Positions 1 through 9,448 of a stretch of 64,000 bases of DNA are shown here, one piece after another. The stretch comes from Palleniella intestinalis. GTDB taxonomy: Bacteria > Bacteroidota > Bacteroidia > Bacteroidales > Bacteroidaceae. The DNA lies in the NCBI RefSeq assembly GCF_013166595.1, contig NZ_JABKKG010000003.1, positions 87,408 to 151,407 of the forward strand, written 5' to 3'. The translations under genes and the position numbers were made by a program. Every line of letters starts with the position of its first letter. The stretch's first letter is position 1. A model generated the notes under the pieces. It did no database searches. It had not been told where the DNA came from and worked only from the letters and a program-made list of their open reading frames with translations.

Positions 1-1
1 A

Positions 2-3000
2 TTGATGATGTTGGTTTGTGAAACAGCATTTGGGCAAGGGCAGGAACCCGAAGCATCGTTTGACGAGAGTAAAGTTAAGGAGGTTTTGACTCCCGGCAAC
101 CGCAGGGCATTGGTAGGCAAAGATTGTATGCTGAACAAAATCTATGGCGGCAAGGTTGATGTCATAAGTGGCATTAAGGATGTCGGAGCTCTTTGCGACA
201 CTGATTTGGAGAACTTCATGTCTTTTGAAAGTGCGGTTACGGCATCAATTGGTGCAAACCCTGTACTGTCAGTCAGAGACGTTAGCCATCATTACAGAAA
301 TACTTATGCAGGTTTCCGTGTGTCAGATGCTACTGCTGCCATAGGACTGAAATTGGGAGCGGCTGATGGCTATTACATCCAATTTTATTGCGAAGGCGAG
401 AAAGTTGGAGAACCTGTGAAAGCCGCTCAAGGTGTATCTTCTTTTACAACATTGAATTTGGGTATTGGTGAAAATGTGGTAAACAATGCTTTCACTGATT
501 TCTATGCAATGTCTCCGGCAGACGAGGAATTTGACGAAATCGGTTTCTTTGTCGTTGTCGGAGGAGTAAGTGCAGATGTCGCTTACCAGAAATTCAATGT
601 GCAGTATGCGTATGTCGGTCAGACCAATGAGTTTAACCTTGTCAATGACAACTCTGAGAACAACTTGAAGGATTATGCGACTTATCTTAGGGAGAACTGC
701 AACATTGAGACAGATCCGACAACATGGGTGGCTAAAGGTACGGAAATTCGGAGAACCATCATTTCTGAACCAAGGTATGATGAACCGGATTTGGTGTTGG
801 CGAACGGCAAGACTGTTGTGCCGATTTCCGGTTATGAGTATAATGTTTCTGTCAAATCAGATGATGGCAATTGTTTCATTCCCGCCGGTACAGAAGTGGG
901 GTTCGTCTATGATCAGGTGAAGGTCTTGAATTTGGGTATTGGCACATCTGTCTCATTTGTACTTTATCCTAAAGATGAAGCAAAAGAGCCTGTGACATTA
1001 AAAGTTGCAACGGATGTCCTTGAACTCAGCCTGGTGTCTGTTGGTAAGGGGCTCAAGGCCTCTGTCATAGCACCGTTTGATTGTTCTGGTTTCTCTTATA
1101 AATTTGGCGGTTTCTCACTGTTGCCGGATGTGGGTCTGCATTATGCTTTCGCTCGCGTCCCTGCTGATGTTGATGCTGAACATCATTGTCCTATAAACGC
1201 AAGTTTGGATGTGGAGGCAAGTGAGTGCGATGATAATGTTGTTTTACGTGCGAGCATGCCTGTGACATGGGAGTGTGTGTCTGCTCCAAGTGTGGAGGCT
1301 AAGGGATATTTGGTGCTTGAGCCTTTCGAAGAGTCTGTCGCTAACGATGGAAACACTGCCGTCTCTTATTGTGTGAGGGTTACAGGATTCACTGTCCATG
1401 GCAAGTATGTCTTCCGTGCTACTGCTGAAGATGGGTGCTATGAGGAGACGACTGTCAACTTCGGCACGGCAAAGCCATACAACCCAACCCCAAAGGATAA
1501 TGGTGAGATTTATCTCGTCAACACAGGCGCAATGCCGGACTACAAGCTTTCCGACAAGATGGGTGGCGGCATCATATTGGGTCCTTCCACTACGGATAAT
1601 CCGGATAAGATACTTACGTCAAAGCTGTCAGACTATGCTACTTTGAATGCAGGACTGGAGCTTGCCGCAAATGCGGGAATCATTGGTGTGAGGACAACTG
1701 ACCAAAACAGAAACCTTGCGGAAGGCTTTAATGGAAAGTTCCGTGTCGGTCTTGTTGTATCTTCAGGAGTGAATGTGCTGAGTGCCGACGCTTTGAAGTT
1801 CATGAACATAATGCTGCTCAATGATGGTGATGAAGTGTACCGGGCTGTTGTTAAGCAGGAGAATGCCGTTGATGCCTCGCTCATTGGCACAGGCAATGAA
1901 CAGAAATATCGTATCACGATAGAGGTGGATAATCCTGACATCAACTTTGACGAGGTTGTGCTGTTCAGCTCGGGTGTTCTCAGCGCGCGTTTGTCTGCAC
2001 TCAAGATTTACCATGTCTTTGTCGAGTCAACAGAGTATTCTCAGTCGCAAGACCCTTATTACGGCTCTACTGTAGTGTCTGCAGCAGCAACAGGTGCAAG
2101 TTATGATTGGAGTCAGAGCGGAGAGTTCAATCTTGTTTCTATAAGTAGCGGAACTCTCGGTTGGTCAGCCCTCATTGATGACGACCTTAATACCTGCGTT
2201 GAATTGCCAACAGGGCTTAATGTGGCAGGAGCACAGTTGCTTGCTGTGAATGTGGGCAGGACTGTCAGTCCGCGTCAGCAGCTTACCGTTGTCATGGGCA
2301 ATCTTGACATTGCGGGACTTCTCGGTGCCGATGTTGCCAATGTGATAAAGGCAGAGACATATTTGGATGGTGTTTTCCAAGAGGAGATAAACTCATGGCA
2401 TGTCCTTGGCGCCGATGTGCTTAAGATAAAGGAGAACCACAACTATATGTCGTTCACTCCGACCACGCCATTCAATCAGGTGGTTCTGAAATTCGGCTCC
2501 GGTGCTGACGTGCTCAAGAACCAGAAGATATATGGTCTTGTCATAAGGGATGATTCCAACAATGATGGTATCCCTGATATCATTGACCCGCATCCTTATA
2601 CGTGCGATGCGACGCAGGAACTTGTCCTTGACGAGAATTTTGATTTGGATAAGGCCGGAAATCAGTATGTCAATGCCAAGTTGTTCTTCCAGCGCAAGTT
2701 TGTCGCCGGCAAGTGGAACTCCCTTATTCTGCCTGTCGACCTGTCTGCGGAGCAGTTTGCCCAGGCATTCGGCGATGATGCCAAGCTGTCGGAAATTGAC
2801 CGCGTGGTGGACAAGACTCATGACAACAAGAATGTCGTCATCCGGTTCAAAGATGCCAAGCCGCATGAGAATGGTCTGAAGAAGAATGTGCCTTATATCA
2901 TAAACATCACGGAGGAGAAGATAAAGAATCAGCTGTCGTCATACACATCGGCTGACGCTGCTGTCAACGGGCATAACCGTACGGTGGCAACCGATGCACC

Positions 3001-3505
3001 GGAGTACAGCCCTTCGGAGGATTTTGGAGGCACAATCTTTGTTGTGACTTGTGACAAAGGCGTGGAGTACAACACAAGCGATGATTACCTGGACTACAAT
3101 AACGGAGAAATCTCTGTGCCTGTGGAAAATGACGACAACATCAGTCAGGGCACAATAAAGACTCCTATCGTGTTCAAGGGCAGTTTCGCAAGCAAGCAGG
3201 CGTTGAAGCAAGGTGACTACATTTTCAACAATGGTGACATGTACCACTTGACAAAGGACACTCATTGGATGCGCGGTTACCGCTGCTGGTTCACTTCTGC
3301 AGAGGAGGGGAAGTCTCTGCCTGCAAAGATGACATTCACACTTGAGGACGGCATGGGCAATGTCACAGTGATTGACAGCATCGACGGAGTGGATGTCTCT
3401 GCTGGCGCTGCTGTTTACAACATCAACGGTCAGAAGGTCAACAGCAATGCTTCCCTGTACCGTGGCGTGTATATAAAGAATGGAAAGAAATTTGTTGTGA
3501 AATAA
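2..3505 (+). CDS. Large exported surface protein with C-terminal sorting-like tail (5' end cut by window)
   Basis: About 1,167 residues are present. The first ones read as the end of a hydrophobic leader (LVCETAFG then Q), so probably only the start of a signal peptide is missing. I recognise no enzyme motif. The body is rich in Gly, Asp, Val and Thr, like beta-sandwich surface proteins. A DSNNDGIPD stretch near residue 850 resembles a thrombospondin type 3 calcium loop. The last 45 residues contain VYNINGQKV and end RGVYIKNGKKFVVK, a tail common on exported Prevotella proteins. I infer type IX secretion, which fits PorW/PorX at the right end of the window. A small acidic peptide gene follows after 15 bp. 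Function is unknown; adhesin or glycan-binding roles would be guesses. Confidence 0.8.
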   Translation: MMMLVCETAFGQGQEPEASFDESKVKEVLTPGNRRALVGKDCMLNKIYGGKVDVISGIKDVGALCDTDLENFMSFESAVTASIGANPVLSVRDVSHHYRNTYAGFRVSDATAAIGLKLGAADGYYIQFYCEGEKVGEPVKAAQGVSSFTTLNLGIGENVVNNAFTDFYAMSPADEEFDEIGFFVVVGGVSADVAYQKFNVQYAYVGQTNEFNLVNDNSENNLKDYATYLRENCNIETDPTTWVAKGTEIRRTIISEPRYDEPDLVLANGKTVVPISGYEYNVSVKSDDGNCFIPAGTEVGFVYDQVKVLNLGIGTSVSFVLYPKDEAKEPVTLKVATDVLELSLVSVGKGLKASVIAPFDCSGFSYKFGGFSLLPDVGLHYAFARVPADVDAEHHCPINASLDVEASECDDNVVLRASMPVTWECVSAPSVEAKGYLVLEPFEESVANDGNTAVSYCVRVTGFTVHGKYVFRATAEDGCYEETTVNFGTAKPYNPTPKDNGEIYLVNTGAMPDYKLSDKMGGGIILGPSTTDNPDKILTSKLSDYATLNAGLELAANAGIIGVRTTDQNRNLAEGFNGKFRVGLVVSSGVNVLSADALKFMNIMLLNDGDEVYRAVVKQENAVDASLIGTGNEQKYRITIEVDNPDINFDEVVLFSSGVLSARLSALKIYHVFVESTEYSQSQDPYYGSTVVSAAATGASYDWSQSGEFNLVSISSGTLGWSALIDDDLNTCVELPTGLNVAGAQLLAVNVGRTVSPRQQLTVVMGNLDIAGLLGADVANVIKAETYLDGVFQEEINSWHVLGADVLKIKENHNYMSFTPTTPFNQVVLKFGSGADVLKNQKIYGLVIRDDSNNDGIPDIIDPHPYTCDATQELVLDENFDLDKAGNQYVNAKLFFQRKFVAGKWNSLILPVDLSAEQFAQAFGDDAKLSEIDRVVDKTHDNKNVVIRFKDAKPHENGLKKNVPYIINITEEKIKNQLSSYTSADAAVNGHNRTVATDAPEYSPSEDFGGTIFVVTCDKGVEYNTSDDYLDYNNGEISVPVENDDNISQGTIKTPIVFKGSFASKQALKQGDYIFNNGDMYHLTKDTHWMRGYRCWFTSAEEGKSLPAKMTFTLEDGMGNVTVIDSIDGVDVSAGAAVYNINGQKVNSNASLYRGVYIKNGKKFVVK

Positions 3506-3520
3506 TAAATATTTGAAGTC

Positions 3521-3712
3521 ATGAAGAAAAAGTATATAGCTCCAAAGATAGAAATCATCAAGATGGATGAATGCTGTTTTATGTCAACAAGCCTTAAATG
3601 GAATCCCGGTGACGGCAGCAGTGACGATTTAGATGTGAAAGACGAAGATGACGATCTTGACGAAGAGATTACAGGTGCGAAAGGCAATGTGGTATGGAGT
3701 GATGATTTTTAA
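3521..3712 (+). CDS. Small acidic MKKKYIAP-type peptide, function unknown
   Basis: 63 residues. The N-terminus MKKKYIAP is identical to that of the 66-residue product at 12515-12715. It is followed by a short hydrophobic stretch with CCFMSTS, then a strongly acidic region (DDLDVKDEDDDLDEE) and the C-terminus WSDDF. There is no membrane segment or enzyme motif. It starts 15 bp after the large exported protein and ends just before a terminator, so the two genes are probably one transcript. Small proteins starting this way are frequent in Prevotella/Bacteroides but uncharacterised. A RiPP-like precursor is conceivable from the leader-plus-acidic layout, but no maturation enzyme lies nearby. Confidence 0.75.
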   Translation: MKKKYIAPKIEIIKMDECCFMSTSLKWNPGDGSSDDLDVKDEDDDLDEEITGAKGNVVWSDDF

Positions 3713-3751
3713 TCCGTTTATAGTATATTGGAATGGCGATTCCGTAATGCC

Positions 3752-3784
3752 GGTGTGCTGCTTAGAAGTGGCACACCTTTTTTT
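3752..3784 (+). terminator. Rho-independent terminator after the small peptide gene
   Basis: Stem GGTGTGC (3752-3758) pairs with GCACACC (3771-3777), followed directly by seven T. It ends the two-gene transcript of the exported protein and MKKKYIAP peptide. Confidence 0.85.
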
Positions 3785-3786
3785 GT

Positions 3787-3847
3787 AAGTTAGTCCACAA
3801 AATTAAACGCCATTATTTTCAATCGTTATGTATGGATTTGTCTTTCG
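3787..3847. repeat. Dispersed ~60-bp repeat, copy 1
   Basis: Begins AAGTTAGTCCACAAA and runs to TTTCG. It is roughly 75% identical by eye to 36746-36805. The conserved parts are the first 15 bp, a central CATTAT, CGTTAT and the end. It lies between the terminator of the upstream pair and the recA terminator. No ORF is contained. Confidence 0.5.
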
Positions 3848-3931
3848 CCTTCCCTGCTTGTCCTTTTTGGTGAAAACCATAGGTTTCATCGGTCTCCTGT
3901 GTGCGGCAGCAAATTAATGGCAAATAGAAAA

Positions 3932-3970
3932 GATGGAGACAAATGCCGATTGTTGGCATTTGTCTCCATC
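3932..3970 (-). terminator. recA terminator hairpin
   Basis: A perfect 16-bp stem, 3932-3947 with 3955-3970 (GATGGAGACAAATGCC and its complement), has a 7-base loop. It lies 28 bp beyond the recA stop on the minus strand. The tract after the stem on that strand (TTTTCTATTTG) is T-rich. Confidence 0.8.
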
Positions 3971-3997
3971 CAAAGTCATGTCACGGTGTTGTGTCTT

Positions 3998-5020
3998 TTA
4001 TTCTGCGAGAGCAGCCCGCACCTTTGCCTCTATCTCCTCGCAAAGTTCAGGGTTGTCGAGGAGGAGTTGCTTCACGGCGTCGCGGCCTTGTGCAAGCCTT
4101 GTCTCCTCGTAGCTGAACCATGAGCCGGACTTCTTGATGATGTTCTTGTCGACAGCGATGTCAAGAATCTCGCCAATCTTTGAGATTCCCTGTCCGAAGA
4201 GTATCTCGAACTCAGCTTTGCGGAAAGGAGGTGCCACCTTGTTCTTAACGACCTTTACCTTTGTGAGCTTGCCGAGCACCTCGTCACCGTCCTTGATTGC
4301 TGTGGAAGGGCGGATGTCAAGACGCACGCTGGCATAGAATTTCAATGCGTTACCGCCGGTGGTTGTCTCAGGGTTGCCGAACATCACACCGATTTTCTCA
4401 CGCAACTGGTTGATGAAGATGCAGGTGGTGTTTGTCTTTGATATTGTGGAAGTCAGCTTGCGAAGCGCCTGTGACATCAGTCGTGCCTGCAAGCCCACCT
4501 TGTTGTCGCCCATGTCGCCTTCGATTTCCGCCTTTGGGGTCAAGGCTGCCACAGAGTCGATGACGACGATGTCCACGGCAGCGGAGGAGATGAGCTGGTC
4601 GGCTATCTGCAATGCCTGCTCGCCGTTGTCAGGCTGGGATATAAGCAGATTGTCCACATCGACGCCAAGGTTGGCAGCATAGAAACGGTCAAAGGCATGC
4701 TCCGCATCGATGATTGCCGCCATGCCACCCTGCTTCTGCGCTTCCGCAATGGCATGGATGGCAAGCGTGGTCTTACCGGAAGACTCCGGTCCGTAAATCT
4801 CTATGATGCGCCCTTTCGGATAGCCGCCGACGCCAAGGGCGATGTCAAGGCTCAATGAACCGGTCGGGATGACATCCACCTTCTCGACCTGCTGCTCCCC
4901 GAGCTTCATGATAGAGCCTTTTCCGAAATCCTTTTCTATCTTAGCCATGGCGGCTTTCAACGCCTGCAACTTCGCTGCCTTAGGGTCGTTGGCCAACTCT
5001 TCTGTTTCTTTCTTTGCCAT
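3998..5020 (-). CDS. recA: RecA recombinase
   Basis: 340 residues from the ATG at 5020 (MAKKETEEL), the usual RecA length; an in-frame extension to 5062 would run into the promoter. It is the ATP-dependent strand-exchange protein of homologous recombination and DNA-damage response, acting in the cytoplasm. Visible motifs are the Walker A loop GPESSGKT at residues 77-84, the DSVAALTP Walker B region, and the conserved [15 protein letters not shown] and [12 protein letters not shown] loop 2 segment. The N-terminus carries a short acidic/lysine extension. It is transcribed alone, between its own promoter (5060-5090) and a strong hairpin (3932-3970). No LexA-type operator was recognised. Confidence 0.98.
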   Translation of the reverse strand: MAKKETEELANDPKAAKLQALKAAMAKIEKDFGKGSIMKLGEQQVEKVDVIPTGSLSLDIALGVGGYPKGRIIEIYGPESSGKTTLAIHAIAEAQKQGGMAAIIDAEHAFDRFYAANLGVDVDNLLISQPDNGEQALQIADQLISSAAVDIVVIDSVAALTPKAEIEGDMGDNKVGLQARLMSQALRKLTSTISKTNTTCIFINQLREKIGVMFGNPETTTGGNALKFYASVRLDIRPSTAIKDGDEVLGKLTKVKVVKNKVAPPFRKAEFEILFGQGISKIGEILDIAVDKNIIKKSGSWFSYEETRLAQGRDAVKQLLLDNPELCEEIEAKVRAALAE

Positions 5021-5059
5021 ATTTGTTGTGTGATGTTTTGGTTTTTCTTTCTTCTTTTG

Positions 5060-5090
5060 CAAAGTTACGAAAATTAATGGTTATTCCAAA
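5060..5090 (-). promoter_or_regulatory. recA promoter, Bacteroidetes type
   Basis: On the minus strand TTTG (5087-5090) is separated by 19 bp from TAACTTTG (5060-5067). This matches the -33 TTTG / -7 TAnnTTTG consensus of the Bacteroidetes primary sigma factor. The RecA start is 40 bp downstream. Confidence 0.8.
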
Positions 5091-5147
5091 TCTTATGACA
5101 GAAAATTGTGTTAAAATGCAATAAGTTTGCCTTTTTAGTGCCGATTA

Positions 5148-5179
5148 TTTGGTGGGCTCATGAAAAATGTGTATTTTTG
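5148..5179 (+). promoter_or_regulatory. Promoter of the polysaccharide export operon
   Basis: TTTG at 5148-5151, a 20-bp spacer and TATTTTTG at 5172-5179 match the -33/-7 consensus. The first gene starts at 5213. It is divergent from the recA promoter with about 60 bp between the two. Confidence 0.75.
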
Positions 5180-5212
5180 CAGATGTATTTATTTGTGACT
5201 GCACGTTAAAAA

Positions 5213-6040
5213 ATGAAATTAAGAGAACTTAATCTTGTTAGCCGCAGGTCTGATCTGAGAGAGATTCCCGCAGGAAAGATACTGATTAATACCATAAACG
5301 CATATTCCTATGTCTGCGCACAGAAAGATGAAGAGTTTGCAGAGGCGCTTATGGGTGGCGATTATTTGGTGCCGGACGGTGTCAGCATAGTAATGGCGAC
5401 ACGCTTTGTCGGTAATCCCAATCCTCCTCAGCAGCGCGTGCCGGGGTGGGACGTGTTCATGTATGAGATGGAGAAGCTGCACTCTTCCAAAAATGGAGGG
5501 AAGCGCAAGACCGTGATGTTCATGGGCTCCTCGGAGCATGTCCTCTCAGCTATCCGCGAAAGGGTGGCAAGAGAATATCCCGGGCTTGGCGTCATCACTT
5601 ACAGTCCACCGTTCAAGGAAGAATTCTCGGAAGAGGACAGTGCACGTATGGTTGCGGCTGTCAACAATGCCAATCCTGACTTGCTTCTGATAGGAATGAC
5701 GGCACCGAAACAAGAGAAATGGGTAAGCAGGCATTGGAGACTATTGGACATAAACTGCAATGTCTGCACCATTGGAGCTGTCTTTGATTTCTATGCAGGC
5801 ACAAGCAAACGTGCTCCACTGGTGATGCAGAAGTTCGGTTTGGAATGGCTGCACCGCCTTTGTTCCGACCCGTGCAGGATGTGGCGCCGCTATATCATCG
5901 GAAACACAAAGTTTGTCATTGCAATGCTCTGTGAGAAGCTGGCACCGGGAAAGCGGAAAGTGCCCGCTACTCCCTCTTATAATGGTTCAGGCAAAAGCGG
6001 TTGCAGCGTTGCTGCTGAAAGGAAGGGTGAACGAAATTAA
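5213..6040 (+). CDS. WecG/TagA/CpsF family glycosyltransferase
   Basis: 275 residues, cytosolic, full length for the family. These enzymes transfer a UDP-activated N-acetyl-mannosamine-type sugar (or uronate) to a lipid-linked first sugar. Seen: VPDGVSIVMATRFVG and RVPGWDVF near residues 53-85, the ILINTINAYSY start, and GMTAPKQEKW around residue 160, which is the family's conserved block. The C-terminal 25 residues are Ser/Gly/Lys-rich and look dispensable. It is the first gene after the promoter at 5148 and is followed after 25 bp by the export lipoprotein. It therefore probably adds the second sugar of the repeat unit. The exact sugar cannot be read from sequence. Confidence 0.88.
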   Translation: MKLRELNLVSRRSDLREIPAGKILINTINAYSYVCAQKDEEFAEALMGGDYLVPDGVSIVMATRFVGNPNPPQQRVPGWDVFMYEMEKLHSSKNGGKRKTVMFMGSSEHVLSAIRERVAREYPGLGVITYSPPFKEEFSEEDSARMVAAVNNANPDLLLIGMTAPKQEKWVSRHWRLLDINCNVCTIGAVFDFYAGTSKRAPLVMQKFGLEWLHRLCSDPCRMWRRYIIGNTKFVIAMLCEKLAPGKRKVPATPSYNGSGKSGCSVAAERKGERN

Positions 6041-6065
6041 TCAAGAACATACATATTAATAAAAA

Positions 6066-6851
6066 ATGAACAATATAGTTAAGGCATTTGCCATTATCCT
6101 CGTTGCTGTCGGCATGTGGTCATGCTCCACGCCAAAGGACATCGCATATTTTCAGGACAAGAGACCTGGTACTTCAGAAGCTGTGGCAGCTTATAAGTCC
6201 ATCCCTTTCAAGCTGCGTCCCGGTGACCGCGTAAGCATATATGTCAAGTCGCGCAATGAGGATTTGACCAAACAGTTCAACATCAATGACAACAGTATGC
6301 AGGGTTCACAGAATGGAAACAAATATGGCTACCTTATCGACAATAATGGCAAGGTCGATTTCCCTGTGCTCGGCAAAATACAGGCGGCAGGAATGAACCG
6401 CCAGGAACTGACCGACTCCCTTACAAAGGTGCTCCGCACCACAAAACTTGTCGATGATGCCATTGTCAAGGTGGAGTATACGGGACTTTATGTGACTGTT
6501 CTCGGACAAGGCGGCGGCAGGCGTGTCAACATAGAGAGGGACAACATGACATTCTTTGAGCTTCTCGGTGAAGTGGGGGATTTGGACATTGATGCCCTTC
6601 GCAAGAACATCCTTGTCATCCGTGAGGAGGATGGTGTGCGGAGCCAGTATGAACTGGACATGACGATGATGAAGAACGTCTATGACTCTCCTGCATACTA
6701 TGTCCATCAGAATGACATCGTCTATATAGAGCCGAACGACAAGACAAAGAGAAACTCTACAGTCAATGGCAACCTGTTCCAAAGCTGGGGATTCTGGACC
6801 GGAGCATTCAGCCTTGTACTGACGATATTGTCCATCTCCGGAGTGCTTTGA
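6066..6851 (+). CDS. Wza-like polysaccharide export lipoprotein
   Basis: 261 residues. An N-terminal signal peptide ends in the lipobox MWSCST with lipidated Cys20. A Poly_export domain (about 48-140, FKLRPGDRVSIYVKSRNEDL) and an SLBB-like segment with GYLIDNNGKVDFPVLGKI follow. The C-terminus (about 238-258) is a hydrophobic helix, as in Bacteroidetes Wza homologues. It should form the outer-membrane exit channel for the polymer, together with the autokinase 40 bp downstream. The two are an obvious transcriptional and functional pair. Confidence 0.93.
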   Translation: MNNIVKAFAIILVAVGMWSCSTPKDIAYFQDKRPGTSEAVAAYKSIPFKLRPGDRVSIYVKSRNEDLTKQFNINDNSMQGSQNGNKYGYLIDNNGKVDFPVLGKIQAAGMNRQELTDSLTKVLRTTKLVDDAIVKVEYTGLYVTVLGQGGGRRVNIERDNMTFFELLGEVGDLDIDALRKNILVIREEDGVRSQYELDMTMMKNVYDSPAYYVHQNDIVYIEPNDKTKRNSTVNGNLFQSWGFWTGAFSLVLTILSISGVL

Positions 6852-6891
6852 TGCATGATTTTTACAGAACCTACCTTTAGTGAAAATAAAT

Positions 6892-9417
6892 ATGGAAAAG
6901 AAACTTACCGCACGGCAGAAACAGTTGCTGAAGCAACAAGAGGATAACAATACACTGAATCTTGTTGACATATTCGGGCTTTGCATGAGCAACTGGTACT
7001 GGTTTGCCTTGTGCCTTGCTGTCACAATGATTGCCGCTGCACTGTATCTTCGTGTCACTTCACCGGTCTTTACCCGCTCCACATCCATCATTGTCAAGGA
7101 GGATGCCAGCGGCCGTGAGCTCGACAATGTTTTCAGCAAATATCGCGGAGCGCGCTCACAGACTTCCGTGTCCCTCAACAATGAGATGATAGCCCTGCGC
7201 CAGCCGGCACTGATGGCAAAGGTGGTAAACAGGCTGCACCTTGATGTTGATTATGAGATACGCGGACGTTTGCGCAATACTGCACTTTATGGCTCAAGTC
7301 TGCCTATCGAAGTGCAGTTCTCCAATAAAGAAGCACTCGAGGGATTGCAGTTCAAGGTTCGTGTGAAGGATAATAACACGGCAATCGTCATTTATGATGA
7401 TAACGGCAAAGAAAAAGAGTATGAGGTGCAGATGAACCGCTCTGTAAAGATGCCGTTCGGATATATAACCATAAAGCCTACAATGGCTTTCAAGGCACAC
7501 ACCGATGATGACATAACGGTGACAAAGACAAGTGCCAATCAAGCTACGGCACGTTTCCTTGCCGGCTTGGAAGTCGCAAATACCAATTCCGAGTCTTCTG
7601 TGATAGACTTGTCTTTCTCTGACGTGAACATAGAGCGTGCGGATGATGCGCTCAACACATTGATTGCCGTATATAACGAAAAGTGGGTGGAGAACCGCAA
7701 CCTGATTGTTGTGGCTACAAAGAAATTCATCGATGAGCGCCTGCAGGCCATAGAGGTGGAACTTGGTGATGTTGAGAATGAAATGACATCCTACCAGGTG
7801 GCTAACCGCACTCTTGACTACACTGATGAGGGCGCATCGTTCATGGCACGCTCAGCACAGTATGAGGCTGAGGGAGTGACGATGGACAATGAACTGACTC
7901 TGGCAAAGTATTTCCGTGACTATATTAATGGGAATGCGGACATAACGCAGACACTGCCGCTTAGTGCGGGTATCAATAATCCGGCACTGGCACAACAGGT
8001 CAACCAATACAATGCTCTCGTGCTACAGCGCGCAAACCTTATCTCTGCATCATCGGAAGCAAATCCTCTTGTCTCTGACCTTGACAAGCAGCTCAACGTT
8101 CTCCGCCATGGCATACTTGTCACCGTGGAAAACCATATAGGGACGCTGAACACGCAAATCGGGCTGCTGAACAGGACTGCGGAGAAAAACAACGCGCGCA
8201 TAGATGCCACTCCGGGGAAGAAGAAACTGTACGGTGACATCGAACGCCGCCTTAAGATAAAGGAACAGCTGTACACATACCTTCTGCAGACACGTGAACA
8301 GAATGAACTGAACCAGGCATTTGCCGCATACAACACACGTATCCTGCAACCTGCCGGTGGCTCAAGCCAGCAGTCTTTCCCGAATGTAAGAAATGTACTT
8401 CTCCTGGCATTCTGTATAGGCATTCTTGTCCCATTCCTGTTCATCGTCATCCGTGAGTGGTCGAACAGCAAAGTGCGTGGCAGAAAGGACATTGAGAAGC
8501 TCACGACACCATTCATTGGCGAACTTCCGCACATTGATTTCGATGAAAGCAAGGCACCGTCCTTGTGGGAGAAAATGCTGGACACTGTCAATCTGTTGTG
8601 GATGTGGCACTGGGTGAAACGTTTCTATAGGAAAAACTCACGCATGGATGTGAAGGAGGAACATATCAATCGTATAGTTGTGGAGTCCGGCTCGCGTAAT
8701 GTCATCAATGAGGCTTTCCGTGTCCTTCGCACCAATGTGGAGTTTGTGATAGGTAAGAAATCAGACACGAGGGTGATCATGTCTACCTCGATGAATCCAG
8801 GTTCAGGAAAGACATTTGTGTCGTACAACCTTGCACTCTGCATGTCGCTGAAGCGAAAGAAAGTTGTCGCGCTTGACCTTGACCTTCGCCGAAGAAACCT
8901 CTCCTCTTATGTAGGAAAGCCGTCAAAAGGCATCTCTGATTACATCAATGGCGCAGTGAAGGATTGGCATGACATCCTTGTGAAAGCAGAAAACTCAGAG
9001 TATCTGTATGTTCTTCCTGTCGGTACTCTTCCTCCAAACCCTGCGGAAATCCTTGCTTACGACCGTTTCGGGGAACTCATAAAGGAATTGCGTGAAGAGT
9101 TTGACTATGTGTTCTTCGACTGTCCTCCGGTGGAGATTGTCGCTGACACATCAATCATAGCGAAATATGCTGACATGACACTCTTTGTCATCCGTGTAGG
9201 TCTGATGGAGCTGGACTGTCTGCATATCATTGAGGAATATTACAATGAGCAGAAGTTCAACAACCTTGGAATCATCCTTAATGGTACTCTGACGGCAAAT
9301 TCACGCTATGGCTACCGACGTTATGGTTACCGCTATGGCTATGGTTACGGCTATGGTTATGGTGGCTATGGCTACGGTACGGCATATTCCGACCATTATA
9401 CGAGCAGCGATAAGTGA
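6892..9417 (+). CDS. Wzc-like polysaccharide co-polymerase / tyrosine autokinase
   Basis: 841 residues from ATG 6892; an in-frame GTG at 6880 is less likely. An N-terminal Wzz domain is bounded by membrane helices at about 36-54 and 500-521, with a coiled-coil-rich periplasmic part between. The cytoplasmic BY-kinase has Walker A GSGKT (637-641), Walker A' VVALDLDLRRR (about 657) and Walker B YVFFDCPP (about 738). The last 40 residues are a Tyr/Gly cluster (RYGYRYGYGYGYGYG type), the expected autophosphorylation tail. It controls chain length and export with the Wza-like lipoprotein. A bidirectional terminator follows, so this three-gene transcript ends here. Confidence 0.94.
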   Translation: MEKKLTARQKQLLKQQEDNNTLNLVDIFGLCMSNWYWFALCLAVTMIAAALYLRVTSPVFTRSTSIIVKEDASGRELDNVFSKYRGARSQTSVSLNNEMIALRQPALMAKVVNRLHLDVDYEIRGRLRNTALYGSSLPIEVQFSNKEALEGLQFKVRVKDNNTAIVIYDDNGKEKEYEVQMNRSVKMPFGYITIKPTMAFKAHTDDDITVTKTSANQATARFLAGLEVANTNSESSVIDLSFSDVNIERADDALNTLIAVYNEKWVENRNLIVVATKKFIDERLQAIEVELGDVENEMTSYQVANRTLDYTDEGASFMARSAQYEAEGVTMDNELTLAKYFRDYINGNADITQTLPLSAGINNPALAQQVNQYNALVLQRANLISASSEANPLVSDLDKQLNVLRHGILVTVENHIGTLNTQIGLLNRTAEKNNARIDATPGKKKLYGDIERRLKIKEQLYTYLLQTREQNELNQAFAAYNTRILQPAGGSSQQSFPNVRNVLLLAFCIGILVPFLFIVIREWSNSKVRGRKDIEKLTTPFIGELPHIDFDESKAPSLWEKMLDTVNLLWMWHWVKRFYRKNSRMDVKEEHINRIVVESGSRNVINEAFRVLRTNVEFVIGKKSDTRVIMSTSMNPGSGKTFVSYNLALCMSLKRKKVVALDLDLRRRNLSSYVGKPSKGISDYINGAVKDWHDILVKAENSEYLYVLPVGTLPPNPAEILAYDRFGELIKELREEFDYVFFDCPPVEIVADTSIIAKYADMTLFVIRVGLMELDCLHIIEEYYNEQKFNNLGIILNGTLTANSRYGYRRYGYRYGYGYGYGYGGYGYGTAYSDHYTSSDK
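9304..9381 (+). repeat. Tandem TATGGCTAC/TATGGTTAC repeats in the kinase tail
   Basis: Degenerate 6-9 bp units (TATGGN, TACGGN) run through the last 100 bp of the autokinase gene and encode the Tyr-Gly tail. Unit gain or loss would be mostly in frame and would change the number of phosphorylatable tyrosines. Confidence 0.7.
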
Positions 9418-9448
9418 TGGGAATGACCGAAAACATATTTGTAAAGCA

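Noticed and set aside
3521..3712. RiPP precursor with maturation enzyme
   Set aside because: The leader-plus-core layout is suggestive, but no radical SAM, cyclodehydratase, lanthionine synthetase or peptidase-exporter gene is close by; left as unknown peptide.
6306..7181. 291-codon minus-strand ORF across the export lipoprotein and autokinase
   Set aside because: Shadow of two well-supported plus-strand genes; no family similarity.
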